Below, piece by piece: positions 43,575-53,420 of a stretch of 64,000 bases of DNA (its first letter is position 1; each line of letters begins with the position of its first letter). The position numbers were made by a program, and so were the translations under genes. Origin of the DNA: Kiloniella laminariae (GTDB lineage Bacteria > Pseudomonadota > Alphaproteobacteria > Kiloniellales > Kiloniellaceae); contig NZ_JAPWGY010000002.1 in assembly GCF_027214005.1 (NCBI RefSeq), positions 62,001 to 126,000 of the forward strand. Direction: 5' to 3'. Below the pieces are notes generated by a model. The model was not told the origin of the DNA, made no database searches, and saw only the letters and a list, made by a program, of their open reading frames with translations.

Positions 43575-44018
43575 TCAATCTTCTGGCCGATAGCTGTTGG
43601 CTTCAACAATGCTCCACAAGTCAGTTACGTTTCCTCCTGCATCCTTGCTCGTAAAAGGAAAAACCGCAACCTCGACACTCTGCACCCGCACATCTGTGCC
43701 TATATACTTTATCGTTTTAAATTGTGGTATTTTCGCTCTGACCACGGTCGAAAATAAATCATAAATATCGCTTGGTTTTTTCTGACTCTCGATTTCGCTA
43801 ATTTTCTTCCCCGTTTGACCAGAGCGGGAAATCGCCTGGATGCCAGACCCAATAATCTTGTACTCAAAATCTTCACCATCATTAATGACCCTAATCAGAC
43901 AGGAATGCCCCAATAGTTTAGCTATATTGATCGGGTCAAGATCATTCCGGAAAGGCAGTGATCTCTGCCCCTTTAAATGATACCAATGAGTCATACCGAT
44001 CTCGATCAAAGGTTTCAT
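43575..44018 (-). CDS. PAS-domain protein (PAS_5 type)
   Basis: 147 residues. A small alphaproteobacterial PAS_5 domain protein with LPFRNDLDPINIAKLLGHSCLIRV, the FEYKIIGSGI strand and VEVAVFPFTSKDAGGNVTDLW. Typically free-standing and of unknown signal; no HTH or kinase domain is attached. It is divergent from the TRAP transporter genes with about 320 bases between, so it might sense the same substrate or redox state; that is inference. Confidence 0.8.
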   Translation of the reverse strand: MKPLIEIGMTHWYHLKGQRSLPFRNDLDPINIAKLLGHSCLIRVINDGEDFEYKIIGSGIQAISRSGQTGKKISEIESQKKPSDIYDLFSTVVRAKIPQFKTIKYIGTDVRVQSVEVAVFPFTSKDAGGNVTDLWSIVEANSYRPED

Positions 44019-44339
44019 CCAAACTTTCCTCTCAGCAAAACCTTCGAGAATCTCTCTCCATTTTATCAGATCAATTGGGGATAACGGCCAAAATCGACCT
44101 TTTGGTCAAGAAAACTGACCTTTTTTTCACATTATATTAATTCCAACAAACCTCATAATTCATTGTTTTTCATTTAACTTGCAATAATATATCCTTCGCT
44201 GTGCGATTTTAACATCCTAATAAACAAAGCGATTTATTGCACTCGCTAAGGAAGTTGCTTATTCTGTGCGACACTTCTTCGTTCTTAATCAAAAAAAATA
44301 ATCTTAACCGGATACATCCTCAGCAGGGAGAATACCTCT
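44019..44339. other. Intergenic region between PAS gene and dctP
   Basis: About 320 bases, A+T-rich, no gene. It contains a candidate promoter for the TRAP operon and a leader of about 150 bases. No further structure is clear. Confidence 0.45.
44163..44190 (+). promoter_or_regulatory. Candidate sigma-70 promoter for the TRAP operon
   Basis: TTGTTT (44163-44168) and TAATAT (44185-44190) with a 16-base spacer, in a gene-free A+T-rich stretch about 150 bases ahead of dctP. Confidence 0.35.
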
Positions 44340-45434
44340 ATGAATCGCAGAAAGTTTCTTACTGGCGCAGCTACTGGTCTGGTTGCTGGTGCAGCAGCTA
44401 CGACACTCAGCGCCCCGGCAATCGCCCAAGGTAAACGCGACCTGAAAATGGTCACCACCTGGCCGAAAAACTTCCCGGGCCTCGGTACTGGCGCCCAGCG
44501 TGTTGCAGACCGGATCACGGCTATGAGTGACGGTCGTCTCAACGTCAAACTCTATGCCGCGGGCGAGCTGGTTCCCCCCCTTGAATCCTTCGATGCTGTA
44601 TCCAACGGAACAGCTGACATGTATCACGGTGCAGAATACTACTGGCAGGGCAAGCACAAGGCTTTCAACTTCTTTACGGCTGTTCCTTTTGGTTTTACTG
44701 CCAACGAACTGGACGCCTGGGTTACTTTTGGCGGCGGCCAGGAACTCTGGGACAAGCTTTCCGCACAGTTCAACGTCAAATCCTTCATGGCCGGAAACAC
44801 CGGCGTTCAGATGGGCGGTTGGTTCAACAAGGAAATCAATACTGTTGAAGATTTCAAAGGCCTCAAAATTCGTATGCCAGGCCTTGGCGGCGAAGTCCTG
44901 CGCCATCTAGGCGCAGCTGCGGTTACACTCCCTGGTGGCGAGATTTTCCCATCGCTTGAATCCGGTGCGATTGACGCGACCGAATGGGTTGGCCCCTGGA
45001 ACGATCTTGCCTTTGGTTTCTACAAAGTGACCAAATACTACTACCAGCCAGGTTTCCATGAGCCAGGTTCCGGTCTTGCCTGTGGCATGAACAAAGACGT
45101 CTGGGAAAGCTTCTCCCCAGCAGATCAGGCTCTGGTACAGGCTGCCTGTTATGCTGAGAACAACGTCATGTTGGCAGAATACAATGCCAAAAACGGCGAC
45201 TCTCTGGATGTACTGCTGAACAAGCATAACGTTCAGCTGCGGACCTTCTCCCAGGACATCATGAACGTTCTTGGTGAAAAATCAGAACTCGTTGTAGCTG
45301 AAGTAGGTCAGACTGACGACCTCTCCAAAGAAATCTATGACAGTTACATTGATTTCCGTAAGAAGGTGTCCCGCTGGACCAAACTCTCCGAGACCGACTA
45401 CACGACTGCTCGTGGTACGGCTCTCAACATCTGA
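44340..45434 (+). CDS. TRAP transporter solute-binding protein (DctP family)
   Basis: 364 residues. The twin-arginine signal peptide MNRRKFLTGAATGLVAGAA (cleavage after APAIAQ) indicates Tat export of a folded protein. The DctP fold shows MVTTWPKNFPGLG, GQELWDKLSAQFNV, KIRMPGLGGEVLRHLGAAAV and ATEWVGPWNDLAFG; the conserved arginine in IRMPG binds a carboxylate. The EWVGP segment resembles proteins for 2-oxo acids or mannonate-like ligands, but the ligand is open. It is followed by dctQ and dctM, with an internal hairpin. Confidence 0.93.
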   Translation: MNRRKFLTGAATGLVAGAAATTLSAPAIAQGKRDLKMVTTWPKNFPGLGTGAQRVADRITAMSDGRLNVKLYAAGELVPPLESFDAVSNGTADMYHGAEYYWQGKHKAFNFFTAVPFGFTANELDAWVTFGGGQELWDKLSAQFNVKSFMAGNTGVQMGGWFNKEINTVEDFKGLKIRMPGLGGEVLRHLGAAAVTLPGGEIFPSLESGAIDATEWVGPWNDLAFGFYKVTKYYYQPGFHEPGSGLACGMNKDVWESFSPADQALVQAACYAENNVMLAEYNAKNGDSLDVLLNKHNVQLRTFSQDIMNVLGEKSELVVAEVGQTDDLSKEIYDSYIDFRKKVSRWTKLSETDYTTARGTALNI

Positions 45435-45463
45435 TGTCTGTCTGTCGATTATGACAATCACCC

Positions 45464-45490
45464 AAGAGGCCAGCCGTATGCTGGCCTCTT
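45464..45490 (+). terminator. Intercistronic hairpin between dctP and dctQ
   Basis: AAGAGGCCAGC pairs perfectly with GCTGGCCTCTT around CGTAT, followed by TTGG. It could allow high dctP expression with partial read-through, a pattern familiar in binding-protein operons. Confidence 0.75.
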
Positions 45491-45530
45491 TTGGTAACAA
45501 CAAAGAATAAAATTCGATAGGGAGGCTACC

Positions 45531-46073
45531 TTGGCTTCGTTTCTTTCCCTTGCAAGAGCTATCGATATCCTGAATGACAAGATTGGCCGCACGGTTTCAT
45601 GGCTGGCTCTCTTTATGGTGCTCATTCAGTTTATCGTTGTGTTGCTGCGTTACGTCTTCGGGATTGGTTCCATTTTCATGCAGGAATCAATTATCTACAT
45701 GCATGGCCTCCTTTTTATGCTGGGCTCAGGCTATACCCTGTTACACGGCGGACATGTCCGTGTTGATATTTTTTACGGCGATGCCAGTGAAAGAAATCAG
45801 GCCCTGGTTGACTTCTTTGGCGCCATTTTCCTTCTGCTTCCGGTCCTGATCCTGATTTTCACTTACTCTTGGCCCTATGTATGGCAATCATGGGAAATCA
45901 GAGAAGCATCAAAAGAGACCAGCGGCATTCCATACCTCTATGTTCTCAAGAGTGCGATTATAGCCTTCTGCGTCCTTATGGCACTGCAAGGAATATCCAT
46001 GGCAATTCATTCATTAGCCATTATTTGTGGCTGTGAACACAAAGCCAAAGAAGATGGCCCAGGGGGAATTTGA
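45531..46073 (+). CDS. TRAP transporter small permease (DctQ)
   Basis: 180 residues with four transmembrane helices, including RYVFGIGSIFMQESIIYMHGLLFMLGSGYTLLHGGHVRVD, the most conserved DctQ segment. Start is TTG at 45531 (GGGAGG 5 bases upstream). It works with the large subunit encoded immediately downstream in sodium- or proton-driven solute uptake. Confidence 0.93.
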   Translation: MASFLSLARAIDILNDKIGRTVSWLALFMVLIQFIVVLLRYVFGIGSIFMQESIIYMHGLLFMLGSGYTLLHGGHVRVDIFYGDASERNQALVDFFGAIFLLLPVLILIFTYSWPYVWQSWEIREASKETSGIPYLYVLKSAIIAFCVLMALQGISMAIHSLAIICGCEHKAKEDGPGGI

Positions 46074-46074
46074 C

Positions 46075-47706
46075 ATGGCATTAACTGAAACTCTTGATCT
46101 TCTTATGTTTGCCGCCGCGTGCCTGTTTCTCATGGCAGGATTTCCGGTTGCCTTTACACTCGCAGGGGTCGCCCTCGCCTTTGCACTCATCGGTTACTCC
46201 TTCGGGGTGTTTGACCTTTCTTTCTTTGGTGCCTTGCCTTCGCGTATATTCGGCAATGCAATGACCAATGACATTCTGATCGCTGTACCGCTTTTTGTTT
46301 TTATGGGTGTCATGCTCGAAAAATCAAAAGTGGCAGAAGAACTGCTCGAAACCATGGGACAGTTGTTTGGGACAGTACGCGGCGGTCTGGGAATTTCTGT
46401 AACCATTGTTGGTGCCTTGCTGGCTGCCTCGACAGGCATCGTTGGCGCAACAGTTGTGACAATGGGTCTTCTGTCTCTGCCAACCATGCTCAGACGAGGA
46501 TACAATCCCTCTCTTGCCTGTGGATCAATCTGCGCCTCAGGAACTTTGGGACAGATCATTCCGCCGTCAATTGTTCTGGTTATCCTCGGCGACCAGATTT
46601 CAAACGCCTATTCAGATGCCCAGCGGGCCATTGGCAACTGGTCACCTGATCCTGTATCGGTGGGTGATCTTTTTGCTGGTGCCCTGCTCCCCGGACTGAT
46701 GCTGGTTGGTATGTATATTCTCTATCAACTGCTGGTCGCGTTCATCAATCCCAAGAGCTCTCCTCCCATCCCCCGTGATGAAGGGCAAATCGAGACAATC
46801 GACTTTATCAAGAAAATCCTGCATGCCTTGGTCCCCCCTGTTGCTCTGATCGTATCCGTACTCGGATCCATTCTTTCCGGGGTTGCTACCCCTACAGAAG
46901 CCGCAGCAGTCGGTGCCATCGGCTCTCTGCTTCTCGCCGGTATGCGTACCCAGGAAATGGGGCTTCTTGAAGGTGCCCAGGAAAAATCACCTTTTGATTT
47001 CATGGATTTTGGTAACCGTCGTCCAACAATCATTGCGACTCTCAGCCTGCTCTTGATGCTGGTTCTGATCAGCTTCTTTGACTTGCGCCTTACCAAAAAC
47101 GAGATTGAAACTGGCGATATGATCGCCATTGTGATCGCCCTGTTCGCCAGTGCTGGTTTGCTCTGGGGAATTTTGGTCTCGCTTGGTCGTGTCTGGAGAA
47201 CCAATATTCTCAAACCGATCATGCGCTCCACCATGGAAATCTCCTCTATGGTTTTTGTCATCCTTATTGGGGCTTCGGTCTTCTCCCTCGTCTTCCGAGG
47301 GCTGGGTGGTGATGACATGGTGCATGAGTTCCTCAGCACTATGCCTGGCGGTACTTATGGTGCCCTGGTCGTTGTCATGCTGGTAATGTTTGTTCTTGGC
47401 TTCTTCCTCGACTTTATCGAAATCACTTTTGTTGTCGTGCCGATTGTCGCGCCAATCCTGTTACAGAGTGATATCAGTCCGGTCTGGCTCGGTGTCATGA
47501 TGGCAATGAACCTCCAGACATCGTTCCTGACACCACCTTTCGGTTTTGCCCTGTTCTATCTTCGCGGTGTAGCTCCCAAGGAAGTTACGACCATGCAGAT
47601 CTACAAAGGTGTGATACCGTTTGTAATTATCCAGATTATTGCTCTGTTAATTCTTGCTATCTTCCCCGAACTGGCAACCTGGTTGCCCAAGGTGGTCTTT
47701 AGCTAG
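46075..47706 (+). CDS. TRAP transporter large permease (DctM)
   Basis: 543 residues, about 12-14 hydrophobic helices, longer than the usual 430 because of an extra loop region near residues 210-360. It has ASTGIVGATVVTMGLLSLPTML and CASGTLGQIIPPSIVLVILGDQIS, both DctM hallmarks, and NLQTSFLTPPFGFALFYLRG at the end. ATG at 46075 with GGGGGAA upstream, 1 base after the dctQ stop. The long form fits the branch associated with 2-oxo or mannonate-type binding proteins. Confidence 0.93.
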   Translation: MALTETLDLLMFAAACLFLMAGFPVAFTLAGVALAFALIGYSFGVFDLSFFGALPSRIFGNAMTNDILIAVPLFVFMGVMLEKSKVAEELLETMGQLFGTVRGGLGISVTIVGALLAASTGIVGATVVTMGLLSLPTMLRRGYNPSLACGSICASGTLGQIIPPSIVLVILGDQISNAYSDAQRAIGNWSPDPVSVGDLFAGALLPGLMLVGMYILYQLLVAFINPKSSPPIPRDEGQIETIDFIKKILHALVPPVALIVSVLGSILSGVATPTEAAAVGAIGSLLLAGMRTQEMGLLEGAQEKSPFDFMDFGNRRPTIIATLSLLLMLVLISFFDLRLTKNEIETGDMIAIVIALFASAGLLWGILVSLGRVWRTNILKPIMRSTMEISSMVFVILIGASVFSLVFRGLGGDDMVHEFLSTMPGGTYGALVVVMLVMFVLGFFLDFIEITFVVVPIVAPILLQSDISPVWLGVMMAMNLQTSFLTPPFGFALFYLRGVAPKEVTTMQIYKGVIPFVIIQIIALLILAIFPELATWLPKVVFS

Positions 47707-47735
47707 ACTTTCCAAACCAGTATTTTGACTGCTCG

Positions 47736-47772
47736 TAGCCGCCAGATGACCACATCTGGCGGCTATTTTTTT
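47736..47772 (+). terminator. Intrinsic terminator of the TRAP operon
   Basis: TAGCCGCCAGATG (47736-47748) pairs perfectly with CATCTGGCGGCTA (47753-47765), followed by seven T residues. Confidence 0.95.
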
Positions 47773-47873
47773 AAGGTACAAAACAGATGAGCCTTTAGAC
47801 CCTAATTCATCAGGGTTATTGCCATAAGATAAAAAATCAATATCGTTGTATTAAGCAACCATATTGAAGCGCC

Positions 47874-48857
47874 ATGACAACTAACCTTTCTGACACCATT
47901 CAAAATATCCGTTTCGTATCCCGCAACCTCATTCGCGAACTTGGTTTTTTGAACAAAACCATTGCCGGGACCGGTCTCCCTGGTTCTTTTGTTCACGCCA
48001 TCGTCGAGATAGGAACGTCTGGGGAACTGACCGCAAAAGAGTTGTCAGAAAGACTCTTGCTGGAGAAGTCCACCATCAGCCGCCTGGTCAGATCTCTGAT
48101 TGAACGGGAAGAGATATCCGAAAGCCGTTCCCTTGTTGATGCCCGGCAAAAGAACCTGCGATTAACGGAAAAGGGAGAGAAAACCCTTACAAAGATAAAC
48201 CACTATGCCGCATCACAAGTCAGAGAGGCGATCTCCCCCCTATCGGAGAGCAAACAACAAGAAATTTTTACAGGCCTGGCCTCCTATTGCGCAGCTTTAC
48301 AAAATGCCCGCAACAAAAGCCCTTCTGATACGCAAATCAGTCCGCCTGAAAATCTCATTGAAATCCGTAGAGGTTATCTTCCCGGTATAATCGGAGACAT
48401 TACCAGCCTGCACGCAACCTACTACAACAGCCTTGTCGGTTTCGGGGATAAGTTTGAAACAGCAGTTGCCACAGGCTTGACCCAGTTTATTCCCCGACTT
48501 GAGAATAAACAGAACGAAATCTGGTCAATCGTGCAGAGCGACAAGATCCTTGGCAGCATTGCCATCGACGGAGAAGATCTTGGCGCGGGTATCGCCCACC
48601 TCCGCTGGTTCATTCTCGACAAAAAGCTTCAAGGGACTGGTATCGGCAAGACACTTCTGAAAACAGCACTGCAGTTCTGCGATACTCAAAAATTCAATCA
48701 AACCCACCTGTGGACTTTCAAGGGATTGGATACGGCAAGAGCCCTCTATGAACAGAACGGATTTTCTCTCATGGAAGAATATAGCGGTACCCAATGGGGC
48801 AAACAGATGACTGAACAAAAATTTGTCCGTTCTCTTCCTTCAAAAGGAAATGCATGA
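47874..48857 (+). CDS. MarR-type regulator fused to a GNAT acetyltransferase
   Basis: 327 residues. Residues about 20-150 are a MarR winged helix (GELTAKELSERLLLEKSTISRLVRSLIERE, DARQKNLRLTEKGEKTL). Residues about 160-320 are a GNAT domain, with acetyl-CoA loop QGTGIGKTLLKTALQF (QxxGxG/A). The gene ends in TGA overlapping the ATG of the BenE-type gene (ATGA), so the pair is translationally coupled. Likely role: sensing or modifying a small molecule handled by that transporter; inference. The HTH-GNAT fusion is known in many bacteria. Confidence 0.88.
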   Translation: MTTNLSDTIQNIRFVSRNLIRELGFLNKTIAGTGLPGSFVHAIVEIGTSGELTAKELSERLLLEKSTISRLVRSLIEREEISESRSLVDARQKNLRLTEKGEKTLTKINHYAASQVREAISPLSESKQQEIFTGLASYCAALQNARNKSPSDTQISPPENLIEIRRGYLPGIIGDITSLHATYYNSLVGFGDKFETAVATGLTQFIPRLENKQNEIWSIVQSDKILGSIAIDGEDLGAGIAHLRWFILDKKLQGTGIGKTLLKTALQFCDTQKFNQTHLWTFKGLDTARALYEQNGFSLMEEYSGTQWGKQMTEQKFVRSLPSKGNA

Positions 48858-50065
48858 TGTCCCGACTAAATGACATTTCACTTCAAAGCACCTTCATGGG
48901 TGTTCTTGTTGCCTTTGTCGGCTTTGCCAGCTCTTTTGCTGTGGTCATCAAAGGCTTGACTACCGTTGGTGCCAGTGCGGAGCAGGCAGCAACAGCCCTG
49001 ATGGTTCTCTCCATAGCCATGGGACTGAGTGCGATATTACTCAGCCTTTACACCCGAATTCCCGTCAGTGTTGCCTGGTCCACACCCGGAGCAGCGCTGC
49101 TGGCAAGTTCCGGCGCGATAGAAGGTGGATTTCCCGTTGCTGTTGGCGCCTTTATCATTTGTGGTGGCCTCTTTGTCATAGCCGGCCTGTGGCGCCCTCT
49201 TGGGAAACTCGTCAGCCTTATTCCGGCTCCTTTAGCCAATGCGATGCTGGCAGGCATCCTGCTGGGTCTTTGTTTCGCCCCGGTCAAAGCGATTGCGTTC
49301 AACCCTCTTTGGGGCATCAGCATTGCACTGGCCTGGGTTATTGCCGGGCGCATCAATCGCTTGCTTGCCGTCCCGGCGGCTCTGCTTGCCTTAATTTTGA
49401 TTATGTTTTTTGCTGTTGATATTCCTGAGGAAAATACAGCACGCCTGTTACAGGATATTGTTCCTTCTTTTACGTTGGTTACTCCAAACTTCACCCTTGC
49501 GGGATTTATCGGCATTGCTCTCCCCCTTTTTATTGTCACTATGGCCTCTCAAAATGTTCCCGGCATTGCTATTCTCAGGATACATGAGTACGAACCGAAA
49601 ACCGGATTATTGGTTTCCTTTACAGGCATTTTTTCTACAGTTAGCGCCTTCTTCGGGGGGCACGCGGTCAATCTGGCCGCAATTACAGCGGCAATGTGTG
49701 CCAATGAAGATGCCCATCCAGATCCAATGAAACGTTATTGGTCTGCCATTATCAGTGGTGCCGGGTACGTCGTGCTGGGTCTTTGTTCCGGGCTTGTGAC
49801 AGGTTTTGTCGCTATTGCCCCCGCAATTTTGATTGAATCCGTGGCCGGGCTGGCGCTTATCGGAGCCTTTTCCAACTCTGCCGTACTCGCCTTCAACGAC
49901 GCAGAACACCGGGAAGCTGCCGCCGTAACATTCCTGGTGACAGCTTCGGGGGTCAGCTTTTATGGCGTTTCAGGAGCCTTCTGGGGGTTGCTCGCAGGTG
50001 GTCTGATCTTCTGGATTACGGATAGCATCGCCAAGAAGCGGGCAAAATCCAGTGCGACTGTATAG
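48854..50065 (+). CDS. BenE-type benzoate/proton symporter family protein
   Basis: 403 residues with about 11-12 hydrophobic helices. VAWSTPGAALLASSG, PLANAMLAGILLGLC and TPNFTLAGFIGIALPLFIVTMASQNVPGIAIL mark the BenE family. BenE imports benzoate with protons, but many members have no proven substrate. It overlaps the MarR-GNAT gene by 4 bases, with the start ATG at 48854 or the next ATG at 48857. It ends about 100 bases before the parC stop. Confidence 0.9.
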   Translation: MMSRLNDISLQSTFMGVLVAFVGFASSFAVVIKGLTTVGASAEQAATALMVLSIAMGLSAILLSLYTRIPVSVAWSTPGAALLASSGAIEGGFPVAVGAFIICGGLFVIAGLWRPLGKLVSLIPAPLANAMLAGILLGLCFAPVKAIAFNPLWGISIALAWVIAGRINRLLAVPAALLALILIMFFAVDIPEENTARLLQDIVPSFTLVTPNFTLAGFIGIALPLFIVTMASQNVPGIAILRIHEYEPKTGLLVSFTGIFSTVSAFFGGHAVNLAAITAAMCANEDAHPDPMKRYWSAIISGAGYVVLGLCSGLVTGFVAIAPAILIESVAGLALIGAFSNSAVLAFNDAEHREAAAVTFLVTASGVSFYGVSGAFWGLLAGGLIFWITDSIAKKRAKSSATV

Positions 50066-50088
50066 TCAGTCCTTATCAAACAAGACGT

Positions 50089-50136
50089 AACAAGAAGGGT
50101 TCGTCACCTGAAATGTGACGAACCCTTCTTGTTTTT
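50089..50136. terminator. Bidirectional terminator between the BenE-type gene and parC
   Basis: AACAAGAAGGGTTCGTCAC (50089-50107) pairs perfectly over 19 bases with GTGACGAACCCTTCTTGTT (50115-50133); T-tracts lie on the plus side. It serves the convergent ends of the BenE-type gene and parC. Confidence 0.93.
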
Positions 50137-50166
50137 GCAAAGTTCCCCATCAGGAAACCATTCAAC

Positions 50167-52419
50167 TTAACCGAACTTGTTATTCCGGGGGAACCCGGTT
50201 GGTGGCAAACGACCGGCACTGGCACGACGCCCCAGCCAATCAATAATCTCGGTCCGCGTCCAGGTACGACCGGAAGTATCAGTCCAGGTCAGACCTTCTC
50301 CCTTTTCAGTACCAGACCGGAAGGTCTTGATATCTGACAGGCCACCATCGCGGTATTTCTGGAAAATCACACCACGGCCACGGGCCATTTCTGGTAATTC
50401 TTCCAGCTTGAACACCAACAGCTTCCGGTTTTCGCCAATCACGGCAACCATGTCATCCTTTTCGCCGATCTGATAACAGATCATGGCTTGCGCACCTTCA
50501 CCAAGGTTCAGGATCTGTTTGCCTGTTCGGGTCTGGGCAATGACATCATTTTCACTGATCTGGAATCCGCGTCCATCCGAAGAAGCCAGCAAAAGCATCT
50601 GATCGGGACGGTAAACCAGAATATCAACGATATCCTCATCATTTGGCAGCTCAAGCATCAGGCGTAGTGGCTCACCAAAGCCACGCCCTCCAGGAAGTTT
50701 GTCGGCACCAAGCGTATAGAAACGGCCATTACTGGCGAAAATCAACAGCCTGTCCGTCGTCTGGGCATGTATGAAGAAACGCCCGCTGTCGCCTTCTTTG
50801 TATTTAGCCTCTCCCGTATCTTCCTGATGCCCCTTCATCGCCCGGATCCAGCCCTTTTCAGAACAGAGAATAGTCAGGGGTTCTCGTTCGATCACAGCTT
50901 CCAGCGGTACAACAACGTCATCCGGCATATCGGATATATCCGTGCGACGGCGACCCAGCTCCGTTTTCTGGCCATAGGCCTTGCGCAGGTCCTTGATCTG
51001 GTCACTGACAATTTCCCAACGGCGCTCTTCCCGTGCGAGAATATCCTCAAGATCCAGTTTCTCGGCCGTAAGGGCAGCATGTTCATCGCGAATTGCAATC
51101 TCTTCCAGCTTGCGAAGAGCGCGCAAACGCATATTCAAAATGGCTTCAGCCTGAACATCCGTCAGTTTGAAACGGGCAATCAAGGCCTGTTTTGCCTTGT
51201 CTTCCTCACGGATAATCCGGATGACCTCATCCAGATTGAGGTAGGCAATCAGGTACCCTTCAAGCACTTCCAGACGATTGGCAATCTTGCCCAGACGGAA
51301 ACGGCTCGAGCGTACCAGCATTTCATGACGGTGATCCAGAAAAGCCTGCAGCACTTCCTTCAGGTTCATAACCCGAGGCGTCTGATCTGCATCCAGAACA
51401 TTCATGTTCAGGCTGGCGCGCGCTTCCAGCTCGGTCTGCTTGAACAGGGATTCCATCAGGACTGCAGGGTCAACATTCCGGCTCTTGGGTTCAAGAACCA
51501 CCCGGATATCCTCTGCTGACTCATCACGAACATCATTAAGCAGGAAGAGCTTCTTGTTATTGATCAGTTCAGCAATTTTCTCGATCAGTTTTGATTTTTG
51601 TACCTGGAAGGGAATCTCGGTAATAACAATCTGATAAAGACCACCTTTGAGATCTTCGGTCTCCCATCTGGCACGTACCCGGAAAGAGCCGCGACCGGTG
51701 CTATAGGTCTGCAGAATTGAATCACGCCCCTCAACCAGAATTCCTCCAGTGGGGAAATCCGGGCCAGGAATAAAGTCAACCAGCTTTTCGAAACCCACAT
51801 TGGGCACCTTGATCATATAGAGCAAGGCATCACAGATTTCACCTACGTTGTGGGGCGGGATCGAGGTTGCCATACCGACAGCAATACCCTGGGAACCGTT
51901 AGCCAGAAGGTTCGGGAAGGCAGAGGGCAGCACACAGGGTTCTTCCGCCTCACCATCATAGGTCGGCCGCATCTCGACGGTATCTTCATCAATACCCCGG
52001 AGCAATTCACCTGCAACATCGGTCAGGCGGGCCTCGGTATAACGCATGGCAGCTGCATTATCGCCATCGATATTCCCAAAGTTCCCCTGCCCGTCAATCA
52101 GGGGGTAACGCAGGGAAAATTCCTGGGCCAGCCTGACCAAAGCGTCATAAATGGATTGATCCCCATGAGGGTGAAACTTACCAATGACGTCACCAACCAC
52201 GCGGGCAGATTTTTTGTACCCGGAACCGGGGTCCAGCTTCAACTGCCGCATGGCAAAAAGCAGGCGTCGGTGAACCGGTTTTAACCCGTCTCGAACATCA
52301 GGCAAAGACCGCGACATGATCGTAGACAAAGCATAGCTGAGATATCGGTCAGACAATGCATCGACAAGGCGGATATCCCGGATTTCCCCGGATGGAACAG
52401 AATCGGCAGAACTACTCAT
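50167..52419 (-). CDS. parC: DNA topoisomerase IV subunit A
   Basis: 750 residues. It relaxes and decatenates sister chromosomes with Par[40 protein letters not shown] and the catalytic tyrosine in [16 protein letters not shown] are as expected; the long coiled coil ([24 protein letters not shown]) and GyrA-like C-terminal blades follow. Its length, shorter than GyrA, and [15 protein letters not shown] support ParC. Its parE partner is not in the window. ATG at 52419. Confidence 0.95.
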   Translation of the reverse strand: MSSSADSVPSGEIRDIRLVDALSDRYLSYALSTIMSRSLPDVRDGLKPVHRRLLFAMRQLKLDPGSGYKKSARVVGDVIGKFHPHGDQSIYDALVRLAQEFSLRYPLIDGQGNFGNIDGDNAAAMRYTEARLTDVAGELLRGIDEDTVEMRPTYDGEAEEPCVLPSAFPNLLANGSQGIAVGMATSIPPHNVGEICDALLYMIKVPNVGFEKLVDFIPGPDFPTGGILVEGRDSILQTYSTGRGSFRVRARWETEDLKGGLYQIVITEIPFQVQKSKLIEKIAELINNKKLFLLNDVRDESAEDIRVVLEPKSRNVDPAVLMESLFKQTELEARASLNMNVLDADQTPRVMNLKEVLQAFLDHRHEMLVRSSRFRLGKIANRLEVLEGYLIAYLNLDEVIRIIREEDKAKQALIARFKLTDVQAEAILNMRLRALRKLEEIAIRDEHAALTAEKLDLEDILAREERRWEIVSDQIKDLRKAYGQKTELGRRRTDISDMPDDVVVPLEAVIEREPLTILCSEKGWIRAMKGHQEDTGEAKYKEGDSGRFFIHAQTTDRLLIFASNGRFYTLGADKLPGGRGFGEPLRLMLELPNDEDIVDILVYRPDQMLLLASSDGRGFQISENDVIAQTRTGKQILNLGEGAQAMICYQIGEKDDMVAVIGENRKLLVFKLEELPEMARGRGVIFQKYRDGGLSDIKTFRSGTEKGEGLTWTDTSGRTWTRTEIIDWLGRRASAGRLPPTGFPRNNKFG

Positions 52420-52519
52420 ATACCCTCACAAACTTCACGACAGTGTACTCACCAGATCGCAAGAGGCAACTGTTTGGATGAGCAAGAGTATTACTTCGGT
52501 CAGGAAAACCGGAGTCTGA

Positions 52520-53308
52520 TCAGTTGGAAGAAACAGCACCGGGATTAACCAGCACTTCCCAGATACCAAGTGCTTTGATTTCTGCCAGGGTTTCATCAAA
52601 TTTATCGAGAAACCCTTTGCCGAAAGAGGATTTTTTTGAAAGCAGTAACGGGAAATCAGGACTGGATGCCATGATCAACTGCAAGATGACAATCTCGTCT
52701 GTCAGATCAAGCTGGTTCATAAAGTTTTGCACAACCGGGGTCGCATGAACCACAATATCTGCTTTCCCTTCAGCCAGGTGTTTAAGGCAGATATCAATTG
52801 TCGGTACCACCACATAGGCCAAGGCCTTGTCTTTATAAAACCTTGTCGCCCAGCCATTTCCCAGAACATCACAATACCGACGCGAAGCAAGGTACCTTGT
52901 TAAATCTTCTTCGGTACGTAACAGCCTCTCTTCTTCTGATCCTTTTCGAACCACAGGCTGAAACCTGAGGGTAAAGACCACCCCTGTCGAGGACGAGGAA
53001 AAGGCCATTCTCTCCATCGTCGGCGTTGTGATGAAAGCATCCACCCCTCCTGAACGCACCATTTCCTGCGCCCTGGCCCAGGGAAGTCCCTGATGCTCCA
53101 CCTCAATTCCCATTCGCCTTGAAATAACTTCATCAATAATAGAGGGCAAAATTCCCTCAACACTTGGCCCCTGCCCGGAAGAAATCGGTGCCCAGGTTTC
53201 AGCGTAGGCCACTTTGAAAATCCTTTTGTCCTGCACATCTTCTGACTGGGCCACAGGAACAAGAAGCAGGGAGAAGACAAAAAGGACCAATTGCGTCCAG
53301 CCGTACAC
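52520..53308 (-). CDS. Periplasmic solute-binding protein of family 3 type
   Basis: 262 residues with a signal peptide (LVLFVFSLLLVPVAQS) and the bacterial periplasmic substrate-binding fold: VAYAETWAPIS, EGILPSIIDEVISRRMGIEVEHQGLPWARAQEMV, and DICLKHLAEGKADIVVHA. The group includes amino-acid binders and orphan sensory proteins. There is no adjacent permease, so it may be a stand-alone sensor or an accessory receptor. The start is GTG at 53308 with GAGG upstream. It is separated from parC by about 100 bases. Confidence 0.83.
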   Translation of the reverse strand: MYGWTQLVLFVFSLLLVPVAQSEDVQDKRIFKVAYAETWAPISSGQGPSVEGILPSIIDEVISRRMGIEVEHQGLPWARAQEMVRSGGVDAFITTPTMERMAFSSSSTGVVFTLRFQPVVRKGSEEERLLRTEEDLTRYLASRRYCDVLGNGWATRFYKDKALAYVVVPTIDICLKHLAEGKADIVVHATPVVQNFMNQLDLTDEIVILQLIMASSPDFPLLLSKKSSFGKGFLDKFDETLAEIKALGIWEVLVNPGAVSSN

Positions 53309-53420
53309 TATAGAACCTCAAAGTTATAGAAAGACGTGTCTTTGAAACATACAACAGTATGCACGCAAAACCTTCACAAAAGATAAGCTTCTGAATTTTT
53401 CAGCATTGGTATAGCTAATT

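Noticed and set aside
53309-53420. Possible additional small gene between recO and the solute-binding protein gene
   Set aside because: No frame of useful length or ribosome-binding site seen.
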